A stretch of 25,334 bases of DNA, from NCBI GenBank assembly GCA_011526335.1, contig WTJB01000308.1:1-25334 (forward strand), read 5' to 3'. The stretch comes from Candidatus Arcticimaribacter sp. (GTDB lineage: Bacteria; Bacteroidota; Bacteroidia; Flavobacteriales; Flavobacteriaceae). Shown here piece after piece: positions 1-7,903 of this stretch. A model generated the notes under the pieces. It was not told the DNA's origin, did no database searches, and saw only the letters and a program-made list of their open reading frames with translations. Positions within the stretch are counted from its first letter, which is position 1. Each line of letters begins with the position of its first letter. Position numbers and translations under genes: made by a program.

Positions 1-41
1 AATTAATAGAAGATATAACCCCTAGCCTTTAAATAAATTTA

Positions 42-49
42 TACATTTG
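42..49 (+). promoter_or_regulatory. Putative -7 box for prs
   Basis: TACATTTG matches the Bacteroidota -7 consensus TAnnTTTG and lies 44 bases before the prs ATG. No clear TTG -33 element is found at the usual distance upstream, so the promoter call rests on the -7 box alone. The other bases of 1-93 show no gene or tRNA end. Confidence 0.5.
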
Positions 50-93
50 CAAACCCTTAAGAGAGGTAAAGAATAGTTTCATAAGCGCAAGGC

Positions 94-1023
94 ATGATAG
101 AAGCAAAAATATTCAGTTGTACTCAAAGCGAAGATTTAGCAAAAAGCATTGCTAAACATTTTGGTATCCCAATGGGGAACATTGTTTTTTCACACTACAG
201 CGATGGAGAATTTCAACCTTCCTTCGAAGAGTCTGTTCGAGGATCGCGGGTGTTTATTGTAGGTTCTACTCACCCCAGTTCAGACAATTTGATGGAAATG
301 CTGCTCATGCTTGATGCCGCAAAACGCGCTTCCGCGAGACATATTACTGCAGTGATGCCTTATTTTGGATGGGCACGTCAAGATCGTAAAGACAAACCGC
401 GTGTTCCCATAGGAGCAAAACTCATTGCTAAACTCTTAGAATCTGCAGGGGCAACACGTATCATTACCATGGATCTTCATGCAGATCAGATTCAAGGCTT
501 TTTTGAAAAACCTGTTGATCACCTTTTTGCATCGACCATCTTTGTGCCTTATATCGAAAATTTGGGCTTAGACAACCTTACCATAGCCTCCCCCGATATG
601 GGAGGATCTAAACGCGCCTATGCTTACTCCAAGTTTTTGTCGAGTGATGTGGTCATTTGCTACAAACAACGCCAAAAAGCCAATGTCATTTCGCACATGG
701 AACTCATTGGGGATGTTGCCGGTAAAAATGTCGTTTTGGTCGACGATATGGTCGATACAGCAGGAACACTAACCAAGGCTGCTGAGCTCATGATAGAAAG
801 AGGAGCCAAATCGGTTAGAGCCGTTTGTACACACGCCATTCTTTCGGGGAATGCCTATGAAAGAATTGAGTCTTCAAAACTCGAAGAACTCATCGTTACA
901 GATACGATTCCTCCAAAACAATCCAGCGCAAAAATTAAGGTGCTGAGTTGTGCAGAACTTTTTGCCAGTACGATGAAAAGTGTACACAACAACAAATCTA
1001 TTCACAAGAATTTTATTAATTAA
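94..1023 (+). CDS. prs: Ribose-phosphate pyrophosphokinase (PRPP synthetase)
   Basis: This cytoplasmic enzyme transfers pyrophosphate from ATP to ribose 5-phosphate to make PRPP for purine, pyrimidine, NAD, His and Trp synthesis. The 309-residue product is full length for the family (about 310-315). It shows the ATP/substrate region ARQDRKD (about 94-100), the metal-site segment MDLHADQ (126-132) and the PRPP-binding loop [13 protein letters not shown] (213-225). DMGGSKRA (168-175) is also typical. The ATG at 94 gives the expected N-terminus for flavobacterial forms. The gene is followed after only 8 bases by rplY, so the two are probably co-transcribed from the -7 box at 42-49. Nothing in the sequence suggests damage or transfer. 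Confidence 0.97.
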   Translation: MIEAKIFSCTQSEDLAKSIAKHFGIPMGNIVFSHYSDGEFQPSFEESVRGSRVFIVGSTHPSSDNLMEMLLMLDAAKRASARHITAVMPYFGWARQDRKDKPRVPIGAKLIAKLLESAGATRIITMDLHADQIQGFFEKPVDHLFASTIFVPYIENLGLDNLTIASPDMGGSKRAYAYSKFLSSDVVICYKQRQKANVISHMELIGDVAGKNVVLVDDMVDTAGTLTKAAELMIERGAKSVRAVCTHAILSGNAYERIESSKLEELIVTDTIPPKQSSAKIKVLSCAELFASTMKSVHNNKSIHKNFIN

Positions 1024-1031
1024 TCACACAT

Positions 1032-1643
1032 ATGAAATCTATTACTATTAAAGGATCTAAAAGAGAAAGCGTAGGCAAAAAAGCAACAAAAGCCTTACGT
1101 AATGCTGAAATGGTTCCCTGTGTATTGTACGGTGCAAACGAACCCGTACACTTCGCAGCGAAAGAACTTGATTTCAGCAAACTGGTGTACACTCCTAATG
1201 CCCATACTGTGGTATTGGATTTAGACGGACAAAGTTTTAATGCCGTTTTACAGGACATTCAATTTCACCCTGTAAGTGACCGTATTCTTCATGTTGACTT
1301 CTATGAGTTGAATGAAGGAAAAGAAATTTCTATGGATATTCCGGTAGAAGTTCAAGGTGCAGCACCGGGTGTTTTAAACAGTGGTGGTACATTGATTCGC
1401 AACAAGAGAAAATTGCGTGTACGTGCACTTCCTAAAAATCTTCCCGATACTATCGTAGCCGACATTTCTGATTTAGAATTAGGGAATAAACTCTACACGG
1501 CACAATTGGCTTCTGAAGATTACACCTTCTTACACCCAGACAACACCGTAGTGTGTCAAGTGAAAACATCTAGAGCTTCGATCAAAAATGCTGCTGCTGC
1601 GGCAGGTGATGACAACGAGGCTTCAGAAGAAGCTGCTGAGTAA
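1032..1643 (+). CDS. rplY: 50S ribosomal protein L25, long CTC form
   Basis: L25 binds 5S rRNA in the large ribosomal subunit. The 203-residue protein is the two-domain CTC/TL5 type: an N-terminal 5S-binding beta-barrel (about 1-90, with VPCVLYG and the ILHVDFYE segment at its end) and a C-terminal beta domain (about 95-185, with [16 protein letters not shown] and DISDLELG). A low-complexity tail rich in Ala, Glu and Asp closes the protein, as is common in Bacteroidota. It starts 8 bases after the prs stop, and the prs-rplY-pth order is familiar from flavobacterial genomes. A strong hairpin terminator follows the stop codon. Confidence 0.96.
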   Translation: MKSITIKGSKRESVGKKATKALRNAEMVPCVLYGANEPVHFAAKELDFSKLVYTPNAHTVVLDLDGQSFNAVLQDIQFHPVSDRILHVDFYELNEGKEISMDIPVEVQGAAPGVLNSGGTLIRNKRKLRVRALPKNLPDTIVADISDLELGNKLYTAQLASEDYTFLHPDNTVVCQVKTSRASIKNAAAAAGDDNEASEEAAE

Positions 1644-1664
1644 AAATCAGAACGCAACCCAAAT

Positions 1665-1704
1665 AAAAAGCATCTGTTGTAAAAACTGCAGATGCTTTTT
1701 TTAT
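1665..1704 (+). terminator. Intrinsic terminator after rplY
   Basis: A 12-bp perfect stem, AAAAAGCATCTG (1665-1676) with CAGATGCTTTTT (1689-1700), encloses a 12-base loop and runs into a T-rich tract. It ends the prs-rplY transcript. The loop and T tract also contain promoter-like elements for pth. Confidence 0.88.
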
Positions 1705-1709
1705 TTTTG
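1702..1709 (+). promoter_or_regulatory. Putative -7 box for pth inside the terminator T tract
   Basis: TATTTTTG matches TAnnTTTG. A TTG at 1677-1679, in the terminator loop, lies 22 bases upstream, which fits the reported flavobacterial -33/-7 spacing. This is the only candidate promoter in the window with both elements. The T tract of a terminator can produce the -7 match by chance, so the call is tentative. Confidence 0.4.
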
Positions 1710-1713
1710 GTAG

Positions 1714-2331
1714 GTGATTGCATTCATCAGAAAACTTTTTACAGCCAATTCAACATCACCAGATTTGAAAAAATTTCTCATTGTAGGCCTGGGTAATATC
1801 GGGACAGAATACCACAATACACGCCACAATATCGGGTTTCTGGCCTTAGACCATTACGCAAAAGAAAAAGAGATCACTTTTGAAGAAATGCGCTACGGGC
1901 AAATGACCAAAGCCCGGCATAAAGGAAGAAGTCTCTTCTTTTTAAAACCTTCGACCTTTATGAACAATAGCGGAAAAGCCGTACGCTATTGGGCATTGAA
2001 AGAAAACATTGCCCTACAAAATATTCTGATCATCACAGACGATCTAAACTTACCTTTTGGCACCCTCCGACTAAAACCCAAAGGGAGTGACGGGGGGCAT
2101 AATGGATTAAAAGACATACAAGCACAGCTCAACACACCAAATTATCCCCGACTACGTTTTGGAATTCATTCCGAAGAAAAAGGATACAATACTGTAGATT
2201 TTGTCTTGGGGAAATGGACGTCAACCGAAGAAAGTGCACTCCCAGAACGTGCTAAAAAAATGAATCAGATCATAGAAAGTTTTTGCACCCAAGGCATAGG
2301 CCCTACCATGAACCAGTTCAATGGAACATAA
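1714..2331 (+). CDS. pth: Peptidyl-tRNA hydrolase
   Basis: Pth cleaves the ester bond of peptidyl-tRNA released from stalled ribosomes, recycling tRNA. Family signatures are present: GLGNIGTEY with TRHNIGF (catalytic His at residue 38 counting from the GTG), FMNNSG, DDLNLPFG and GHNGLKDI. The longest frame starts with GTG at 1714 and gives 205 residues; no ATG precedes the conserved core. A TTG at 1765 would give an N-terminus MKKFLIVGLGNIG, which looks like the usual start of bacterial Pth (188 residues). The possible promoter at 1702-1709 would start transcription at about 1714-1717, which also favours the TTG. The gene converges on the lipoprotein gene with an 8-base gap. Function is certain; the start is not. 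Confidence 0.95.
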   Translation: MIAFIRKLFTANSTSPDLKKFLIVGLGNIGTEYHNTRHNIGFLALDHYAKEKEITFEEMRYGQMTKARHKGRSLFFLKPSTFMNNSGKAVRYWALKENIALQNILIITDDLNLPFGTLRLKPKGSDGGHNGLKDIQAQLNTPNYPRLRFGIHSEEKGYNTVDFVLGKWTSTEESALPERAKKMNQIIESFCTQGIGPTMNQFNGT

Positions 2332-2339
2332 ATGCTTTG

Positions 2340-3014
2340 CTAAGGTGTTTGAAAACGCCGTATCCCTGAAAAAGACACATTTCCATTTTGGTCATGGGTA
2401 GCAATTTCCCAGAAATAGGTGGTGGAAGAATTTACGGCAACATCAACCGTACTCCCTGAAAATGAAGACTCTACTCGCTGCAATTGATCGGCAGCAGTGC
2501 CTAAGTAAACATCATACCCAACAATATCGTTGTCCAAATCTCTTCCTGTCCAGGACAATGTAACATTACCCGATTGTACCGTAGCTGTAGCCGAATCCTC
2601 AGGAGAAAGCAATTGTGCAGGTAGCGGTATATAATCGTATTGCTGTGTAGCTTCCAAATAAAAAGACCAAGTAGCGCTAACTGCGGTTTCTGTAGTATCA
2701 TCCGAAAGGGATATAATTTTCCAAGAATAGGGAGCCCCTTTGGCTAAAGAGGCCGTTGTCGTGGTTTCTTCCGTTTGGCTTGTTTGTTCTTCATTGGTTA
2801 CCGCATTGCGTATGACTAAACTGTAGCGATCTGCATTTTCAGCCATATTCCATTGAAAGTTTACCACCGCATTGGTGTTTCCTTGTGGAATAGAAAGACA
2901 GGTAGTATTGTTCAGGGGACTGAGCAACAATGCTGCTTCTGGAACCGGAATAGTGTCCTCTTTGCATCCTACAAATAGGATTCCACTACAAAAAAGCAAT
3001 AGTATAGTTCTCAA
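2340..3014 (-). CDS. Putative surface lipoprotein with two FN3-like domains
   Basis: The 224-residue product has a lipoprotein signal peptide ending LFVGC, with Cys17 as the lipidation site. The residues after it, K18-E19-D20, resemble the K-(D/E)2 lipoprotein export signal described in Capnocytophaga and Flavobacterium, so the protein may reach the outer face of the outer membrane. Two fibronectin-III-like units follow, about 25-120 and 130-224; both have the core W and the Y-W pattern (YSWKI, YFWEI) seen in FN3 repeats of Bacteroidota. No catalytic motif is visible. Its ATG overlaps the stop of the upstream protease gene by 4 bp (ATGA), so the two are co-transcribed and probably translationally coupled. 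A role as a surface partner, anchor or inhibitor of the protease is inference only. Confidence 0.85.
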   Translation of the reverse strand: MRTILLLFCSGILFVGCKEDTIPVPEAALLLSPLNNTTCLSIPQGNTNAVVNFQWNMAENADRYSLVIRNAVTNEEQTSQTEETTTTASLAKGAPYSWKIISLSDDTTETAVSATWSFYLEATQQYDYIPLPAQLLSPEDSATATVQSGNVTLSWTGRDLDNDIVGYDVYLGTAADQLQRVESSFSGSTVDVAVNSSTTYFWEIATHDQNGNVSFSGIRRFQTP

Positions 3015-6000
3015 TTTTTTATGAATTTTAAAGATTCTTCTCTATCGGGATGAATTATTTTCATAATATAACTCCCTGCCGCTAAGCGAGACAAGTCTAT
3101 GGACAGTTGACGACTATCTTCTGGAACTTGGTGGTTTTGCGTCCAATACTGCTGCCCTTGCAAATCATAGAGTTGTAATGTGATGTTTGTTGCCTCTCCA
3201 CCAACCAATAGCTGAATATCATCTTGGGTAGGATTTGGGAAAAGGGTAGAGTCTTCCTCTAAGTATACAATTTGTTTGTATACCCCTTGACAGCTAAGCG
3301 AAGTTTTCACCTCAATTTCATTGTATCCTTTTTTAAGAGCCAGAAGGACATTATCCTTTTGGGTAATGCCTATTTTTTGCCCATTGTGTTGCAGAAAATA
3401 GTTTTCAGCACCTTTTAAAGAGAGGCTTATTTGACCCGCTTTATAATTGATGATACTACTTACGTTTAGGGGTTGAGGTTCATTGATAAACGTCTCAAAA
3501 CAGCGCTTATATCCGGGCACATCGTTAGAAGTAATACACAAGGTATAACGCCCGCTGGAGAGATTATCTAATCGTAAAAAAGAATTGGTAATCGGTAAGG
3601 TCCTATCCGTATTAGGACCGGTTAAATGAAGCGTATACGGGAATAAAGCTATGGTACTGATCGCTATTTCTCCGTTATTACTAGAGGCACAGGTCTCATC
3701 GCTTTTACTGATGGTAATGTTTTGAGGAGAATCTATATCACATAGGTCGCCTATCCCATCTTGATCATAGTCACTCTGACTTGGGTTGGTTACCGTGGGA
3801 CAATTGTCTTCTGCATTGACAAATAAATCTTCATCATCATTGGGTTGAATCAGCCCGTCGAGTAATAACTGTAAACGCGCTTCTAGGAGGGTGCCTATAT
3901 CTTCGACATAGTTGTCCTCAATACGCAGACGCCATACCCCTCTTGACATGGTCCCGTACAAAACACTAAGATCGCCTTCTGGAATAAAAGGCCCTGTAAA
4001 AGGAGGGCTACCACTAGCAATAGAGGAAGGTGCTTCTTGATCAAAAATCGTATTGGTAAAATCATTCCCTGAACCGCCCTTATTTTGCACTAAAGTAATA
4101 GAAGTTCCAGCAGGAGAAATCAATTTAATGGTCAGATCATTGGTATAGGTATGCGTAAGATTTATAAAGACATTCAAATCAAGAATCGTCAAATTATCTG
4201 CAATCATGAAGGTAGTCTCGGTAATGCTCTCAGCAGTAGAGGTACCATCTGCTATAGGTAGGGGTAAGTTTTCAGCTGATATTTCTGGGTTGGAAATAGA
4301 TAGGGTAGTAAATTGTCTGGGGGAAGAATACGAACTTTCCCCACAGCTATTTACTGTTTTTACACGCCAAAAATAGTTGGTTAATGAATTTAAGCTTTCG
4401 GTCTGAAAGGTATTGGTAGCCGTTGTTTGACTGACGACAACGGAAGAAAAGTCTTCTTGAGTGCTTAACTGTACCGTATACGACACTGCTTGCGGATTGG
4501 CAGTCCAGGACAACTGCGCAATCGGGTTAACCCCTGTCGCGTTTTCACTTGGCGCATTTAAGACCGGAGGAAGAACTGTAGCGGAATAAAAGCGCAAACT
4601 AATATTTTGCCGTTCTACTAGAGCCCCTGAAGTGCCCACCAAGGTAAAGGTATATTCTCCCGCTAAATTCTCTGTGTCAGAAAGCGTGAGCGAGCCCGGC
4701 ACATTGTCTCCATTGAGGACGGAGGGGCTTATGGTAGCCGACACGCCTGCAGGAACATTTTCCAAGCTAAGCTGAACATTATCACTAAACCCACCATAGG
4801 ACTGCAAACGAAAGGGAAGACTCAACGTCCCGCTAGCACCACAATACGTTTGTCCATAAGCTTGCTGGAAGGTTGTTGAAAAGGATCGATTTTGTATTTG
4901 AAAATTTGCTGGATTTATCGTGAAATAAATAGAATTATCTGCCACGATTTTTACCCGTGCACGATTGGTGGCTATCCCTTCTGGGACAACAATTTCTGCC
5001 TCGCCATCGTTGGGTGTCTGTGATTTTAGCAGGTGTGGAAATGTAAGTCCGCCATCATCCGATAAAAATATAGAAACCGTTTGGGTGTTTATTGGGCTTT
5101 GATCTGTCTGGGCAACATCCCATTCAATCAGGACATTCTCACCTGTTTTCCATACGGTTGCAGCGGCTGCTAAATTGGTGGTTTGAAAAGGCCCTGCGCC
5201 ATCGATTATTGTGATCAGCATATCGTCTTGAGCCAGCTGTCCTACTCCGTTCGGAGCGGCCTCACTCCTATCCCGGACCGTGACTCCCCAACGCAATGTT
5301 CTGCCTACTGTAGAGAGCGTTTCCCAACTATCTAATAAGCCGGGATTGGTTTGGGTAAGTGACCCTGATAGAACACTAGCCAAACGCGGCAAGGTTCTAG
5401 AAGCTGAGCTTACAGGGTATAAAGAACGATTGGTAGGCCCCGATAAAAGTTCAGGTCCAAATTCGTCTGATCCCACCAGTCCACTATCCAACTGTTCCCA
5501 ACAATAGCTTAAGGCATCGCCATCCGTATCGGTGGCAACAGCCGTAAGAACATAAGGCGTACCGGTAGGAAGAGCATAATCTGATCCTGCATTGACAACA
5601 GGGGCCTGATTGCTAATGGGTGTAACCGTAGCACAAGATTGTGTGGCCAGGTAGTTATTGATATTCTTAATGCTGTGGTAATGAAAATAGACATCGCTGT
5701 GGCGTTGAGAGTTTTCTCCGCTAATGATACCGCCATACGCCATTATGGTAGACCCACTTCCAGGCTCGCTTTGTACATTAGTCCCTTCGGCGCTGTAAGC
5801 AAAAGTATGATAGGCCCCAAATTGATGTCCAAGTTCGTGGGCAACATAGTCCATGTCAAAATAATCACTCAGAAAAGGACCCGAACTCCCGTTAGTCGTC
5901 TGAAAAGAGTGGGCGGAAAAAGCACTTCCTTTTCTGCCATTTAAACACACATTTCCTATACTCCCTGCATTTCCATTGGGTTGGCCTAAATGAAATAGAT

Positions 6001-6868
6001 GACCAATATCATAATTTTCTTCCCCTAGGTTTTGGGTTAAAGTACTTTGTACCTCAGTATTTAAATTTGAACCATAAGGGTCGGTCGCTGCATCTAAATA
6101 AAGGAAGGTTTCGTCTGTAACCAGCTGCAATCGAATGCCTAAATCTACTTCAAAAAGCTCATTTATACGGTTTACTGTATTGACAACAGCCGCAAAAGCA
6201 TCTTCTTGTCTAGACCCATTAAGATCATTGGCATCACTCCAATATTGGGTGTATTCTCCAGAAGTAGATACGGCCAATCTATAGGTACGCAAAGCATTTG
6301 TAGTTGCTTTTTCTGCAAAGCCTGTCTTGCTAGCGTTTTCTTCTAAGGTTTTGCCTTTGGAGGATAAACTGCATTTTAAGCCTTCATAGTGAGTATAATC
6401 GGCTTGGCTTCTTAGGTAGTAGTGATACGAATTTACATTTCCTTTTTCTGCTTGTAAATACAAATCGCCTTGCGGAGTACGCATCATCCCGTTGAGTCCT
6501 TGCGGACTGATGGTAAAACGTAAATAAACCCCTTTTCGTTTACTACTCTCTCCACGAAATGTTTTTATGTTGGGAAATTTGGATGCAATAGAAGGGGCTA
6601 TTATTTCCGTTTCTTGGACTCTAAATTGTTCTATTTCTCCTTCTTCGTTAGGGAAAGAAATTACAACAAGACCCTTTCCTTTCTGAACCCCCTTTGCTTG
6701 GCGATACAAATTGCCTTTGAATTGATTAAAATCCAATTCAGCAGCGTGTAAAAAAGCGGAATCCTCTTTTTCTGTTTGTTGTGATTTATTGAAGTGTAAA
6801 TCCCAATTGTCCTGAGCACTACTGCTTAGAGTCACCAAAAAAGAGGCAATAAAAAATATCTTTTTCAT
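3011..6868 (-). CDS. T9SS-exported reprolysin-like zinc metalloprotease
   Basis: This 1285-residue secreted protease has a Sec signal peptide (1-19, ending SSSAQ) and a likely propeptide to about 190. A metzincin catalytic domain (about 195-412) carries HELGHQFGAYH at 344-354, with zinc ligands H344, H348 and H354, base E345 and Met-turn M376 in STIMAYGG. Then come a PKD-like region (about 420-560), beta-sandwich regions (to about 765), an FN3 unit (about 767-855) and a proprotein-convertase P-like domain (about 865-1003). A thrombospondin-type-3 calcium motif with DNCP and DQDGIGDLCD follows (1021-1044). The C-terminus (about 1206-1285, LFPNPTQDD...GSYIMKI...KFIKN) is a type A T9SS sorting domain, so the protein should cross the outer membrane and be released or surface-attached. 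Substrate is unknown. It is first in a two-gene unit with the lipoprotein; no TAnnTTTG box was found upstream. Confidence 0.93.
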   Translation of the reverse strand: MKKIFFIASFLVTLSSSAQDNWDLHFNKSQQTEKEDSAFLHAAELDFNQFKGNLYRQAKGVQKGKGLVVISFPNEEGEIEQFRVQETEIIAPSIASKFPNIKTFRGESSKRKGVYLRFTISPQGLNGMMRTPQGDLYLQAEKGNVNSYHYYLRSQADYTHYEGLKCSLSSKGKTLEENASKTGFAEKATTNALRTYRLAVSTSGEYTQYWSDANDLNGSRQEDAFAAVVNTVNRINELFEVDLGIRLQLVTDETFLYLDAATDPYGSNLNTEVQSTLTQNLGEENYDIGHLFHLGQPNGNAGSIGNVCLNGRKGSAFSAHSFQTTNGSSGPFLSDYFDMDYVAHELGHQFGAYHTFAYSAEGTNVQSEPGSGSTIMAYGGIISGENSQRHSDVYFHYHSIKNINNYLATQSCATVTPISNQAPVVNAGSDYALPTGTPYVLTAVATDTDGDALSYCWEQLDSGLVGSDEFGPELLSGPTNRSLYPVSSASRTLPRLASVLSGSLTQTNPGLLDSWETLSTVGRTLRWGVTVRDRSEAAPNGVGQLAQDDMLITIIDGAGPFQTTNLAAAATVWKTGENVLIEWDVAQTDQSPINTQTVSIFLSDDGGLTFPHLLKSQTPNDGEAEIVVPEGIATNRARVKIVADNSIYFTINPANFQIQNRSFSTTFQQAYGQTYCGASGTLSLPFRLQSYGGFSDNVQLSLENVPAGVSATISPSVLNGDNVPGSLTLSDTENLAGEYTFTLVGTSGALVERQNISLRFYSATVLPPVLNAPSENATGVNPIAQLSWTANPQAVSYTVQLSTQEDFSSVVVSQTTATNTFQTESLNSLTNYFWRVKTVNSCGESSYSSPRQFTTLSISNPEISAENLPLPIADGTSTAESITETTFMIADNLTILDLNVFINLTHTYTNDLTIKLISPAGTSITLVQNKGGSGNDFTNTIFDQEAPSSIASGSPPFTGPFIPEGDLSVLYGTMSRGVWRLRIEDNYVEDIGTLLEARLQLLLDGLIQPNDDEDLFVNAEDNCPTVTNPSQSDYDQDGIGDLCDIDSPQNITISKSDETCASSNNGEIAISTIALFPYTLHLTGPNTDRTLPITNSFLRLDNLSSGRYTLCITSNDVPGYKRCFETFINEPQPLNVSSIINYKAGQISLSLKGAENYFLQHNGQKIGITQKDNVLLALKKGYNEIEVKTSLSCQGVYKQIVYLEEDSTLFPNPTQDDIQLLVGGEATNITLQLYDLQGQQYWTQNHQVPEDSRQLSIDLSRLAAGSYIMKIIHPDREESLKFIKN

Positions 6869-6916
6869 ATCATTACATAAACCTCATTGTACCTCTACAT
6901 TAAGAGGAAAAAAGTT

Positions 6917-6924
6917 TAATTTTG
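6917..6924 (+). promoter_or_regulatory. Putative -7 box for the ribF operon
   Basis: TAATTTTG matches TAnnTTTG and ends 25 bases before the ribF GTG start. The nearest upstream TTG (6887-6889) is 27 bases away, longer than the usual spacing, so only the -7 box is supported. Confidence 0.45.
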
Positions 6925-6949
6925 TACTGGATAAATATACACTTTTTAA

Positions 6950-7888
6950 GTGAAGGTCATTACCGACATTGAGAATTACACCCTTACACAATCTTGTGTC
7001 CTTACCATAGGCACATTTGACGGTGTACATGTGGGCCATCAAAAAATCATTAAAAAACTTGTAAAACAGGCGCACAAACAAAATCAGCTAGCCGTTGTAC
7101 TTACTTTTTTTCCGCATCCCCGGATGGTCTTGCAAAAAGATCAATCTTTACGGTTGATCGACACGATGGAAGAAAAACAGAATCACCTCGCCGCTTTGGG
7201 TGTAGATGTACTTGTGGTGCATCCGTTTTCTAAAGCATTTTCTCGGTTAACGGCCCTAGAATTTACCCGAGATATTCTTGTCAATCGCTTTCATATAGCC
7301 AGCCTTATTATCGGATATGATCACCGCTTTGGCCGCAACAGAGAAGCCACTGTTGAAGACCTCATCGAATTGGGTACCTCCTATGATTTTAGTGTCAAAA
7401 AAATTGAAGCACAAGAAATCGCCTCCGTCAATGTAAGTTCTACAAAAATCAGAAAGGCGCTTGAACAAGGAGATTTAAAAATAGCTAACAGCTATTTGGG
7501 CAGAACATACACCCTTACAGGAACGGTAAGAAAAGGGAATGGTATTGGACGAACCTTAGATTTCCGAACTGCCAACCTAGAGATTCAGGAAGAGTACAAA
7601 CTACTTCCTGCAGATGGCGTTTATTTTATGGAAACCTCTTGGAATAACACCCACTATTACGGAATGATGAATATAGGAGTTCGCCCCACTGTTTCAGGCG
7701 ATCCAAAACATACCATAGAAGTACATTTGTTTGATTTTGAGGAAAATATTTACCACCAAAAGCTCAGTGTTTCTATCTTGCAGATGATTCGAAAAGAACA
7801 AAAATTCAATTCCCTCGAATTATTAAAAGACCAACTCGAAAAAGACAGATTGTTTTGTCTTGAAAAAATAAAAACTTTAAACGCCTAA
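6950..7888 (+). CDS. ribF: Bifunctional riboflavin kinase / FAD synthetase
   Basis: RibF phosphorylates riboflavin to FMN and then adenylylates FMN to FAD. The N-terminal FAD synthetase domain (about 13-170) shows TIGTFDGVHVGH with the nucleotidyltransferase HxGH at 27-30, and SSTKIR at 163-168. The C-terminal riboflavin kinase domain (about 182-310) shows the NIGVRPTV segment and E257 in EVHLFDF, the expected catalytic base. The normally conserved PTAN metal/ATP motif reads RTAN (206-209): Pro is replaced by Arg through a CGA codon at 7565-7567. The start is GTG at 6950, giving an N-terminus MKVITDIENY typical of flavobacterial RibF; no better ATG exists. At 312 residues it is full length. 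serS follows after 15 bases, making ribF the head of a six-gene run. Confidence 0.96.
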   Translation: MKVITDIENYTLTQSCVLTIGTFDGVHVGHQKIIKKLVKQAHKQNQLAVVLTFFPHPRMVLQKDQSLRLIDTMEEKQNHLAALGVDVLVVHPFSKAFSRLTALEFTRDILVNRFHIASLIIGYDHRFGRNREATVEDLIELGTSYDFSVKKIEAQEIASVNVSSTKIRKALEQGDLKIANSYLGRTYTLTGTVRKGNGIGRTLDFRTANLEIQEEYKLLPADGVYFMETSWNNTHYYGMMNIGVRPTVSGDPKHTIEVHLFDFEENIYHQKLSVSILQMIRKEQKFNSLELLKDQLEKDRLFCLEKIKTLNA

Positions 7889-7903
7889 AAGCACAACTTC
7901 CTT

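Noticed and set aside
1..93. Possible tRNA or small RNA before prs
   Set aside because: No cloverleaf or CCA end is visible; only a -7 box is supported.
3720..3812. Thrombospondin-type-3 segment of the protease as a separate gene or repeat array
   Set aside because: A single calcium-binding motif inside a continuous frame; not a repeat array.
6892..6907. CCTCT/AGAGG hairpin in the protease-ribF gap as a terminator or leader structure
   Set aside because: Only a 5-bp stem, not followed by a T tract on either strand and located between divergent genes, where no terminator is expected.
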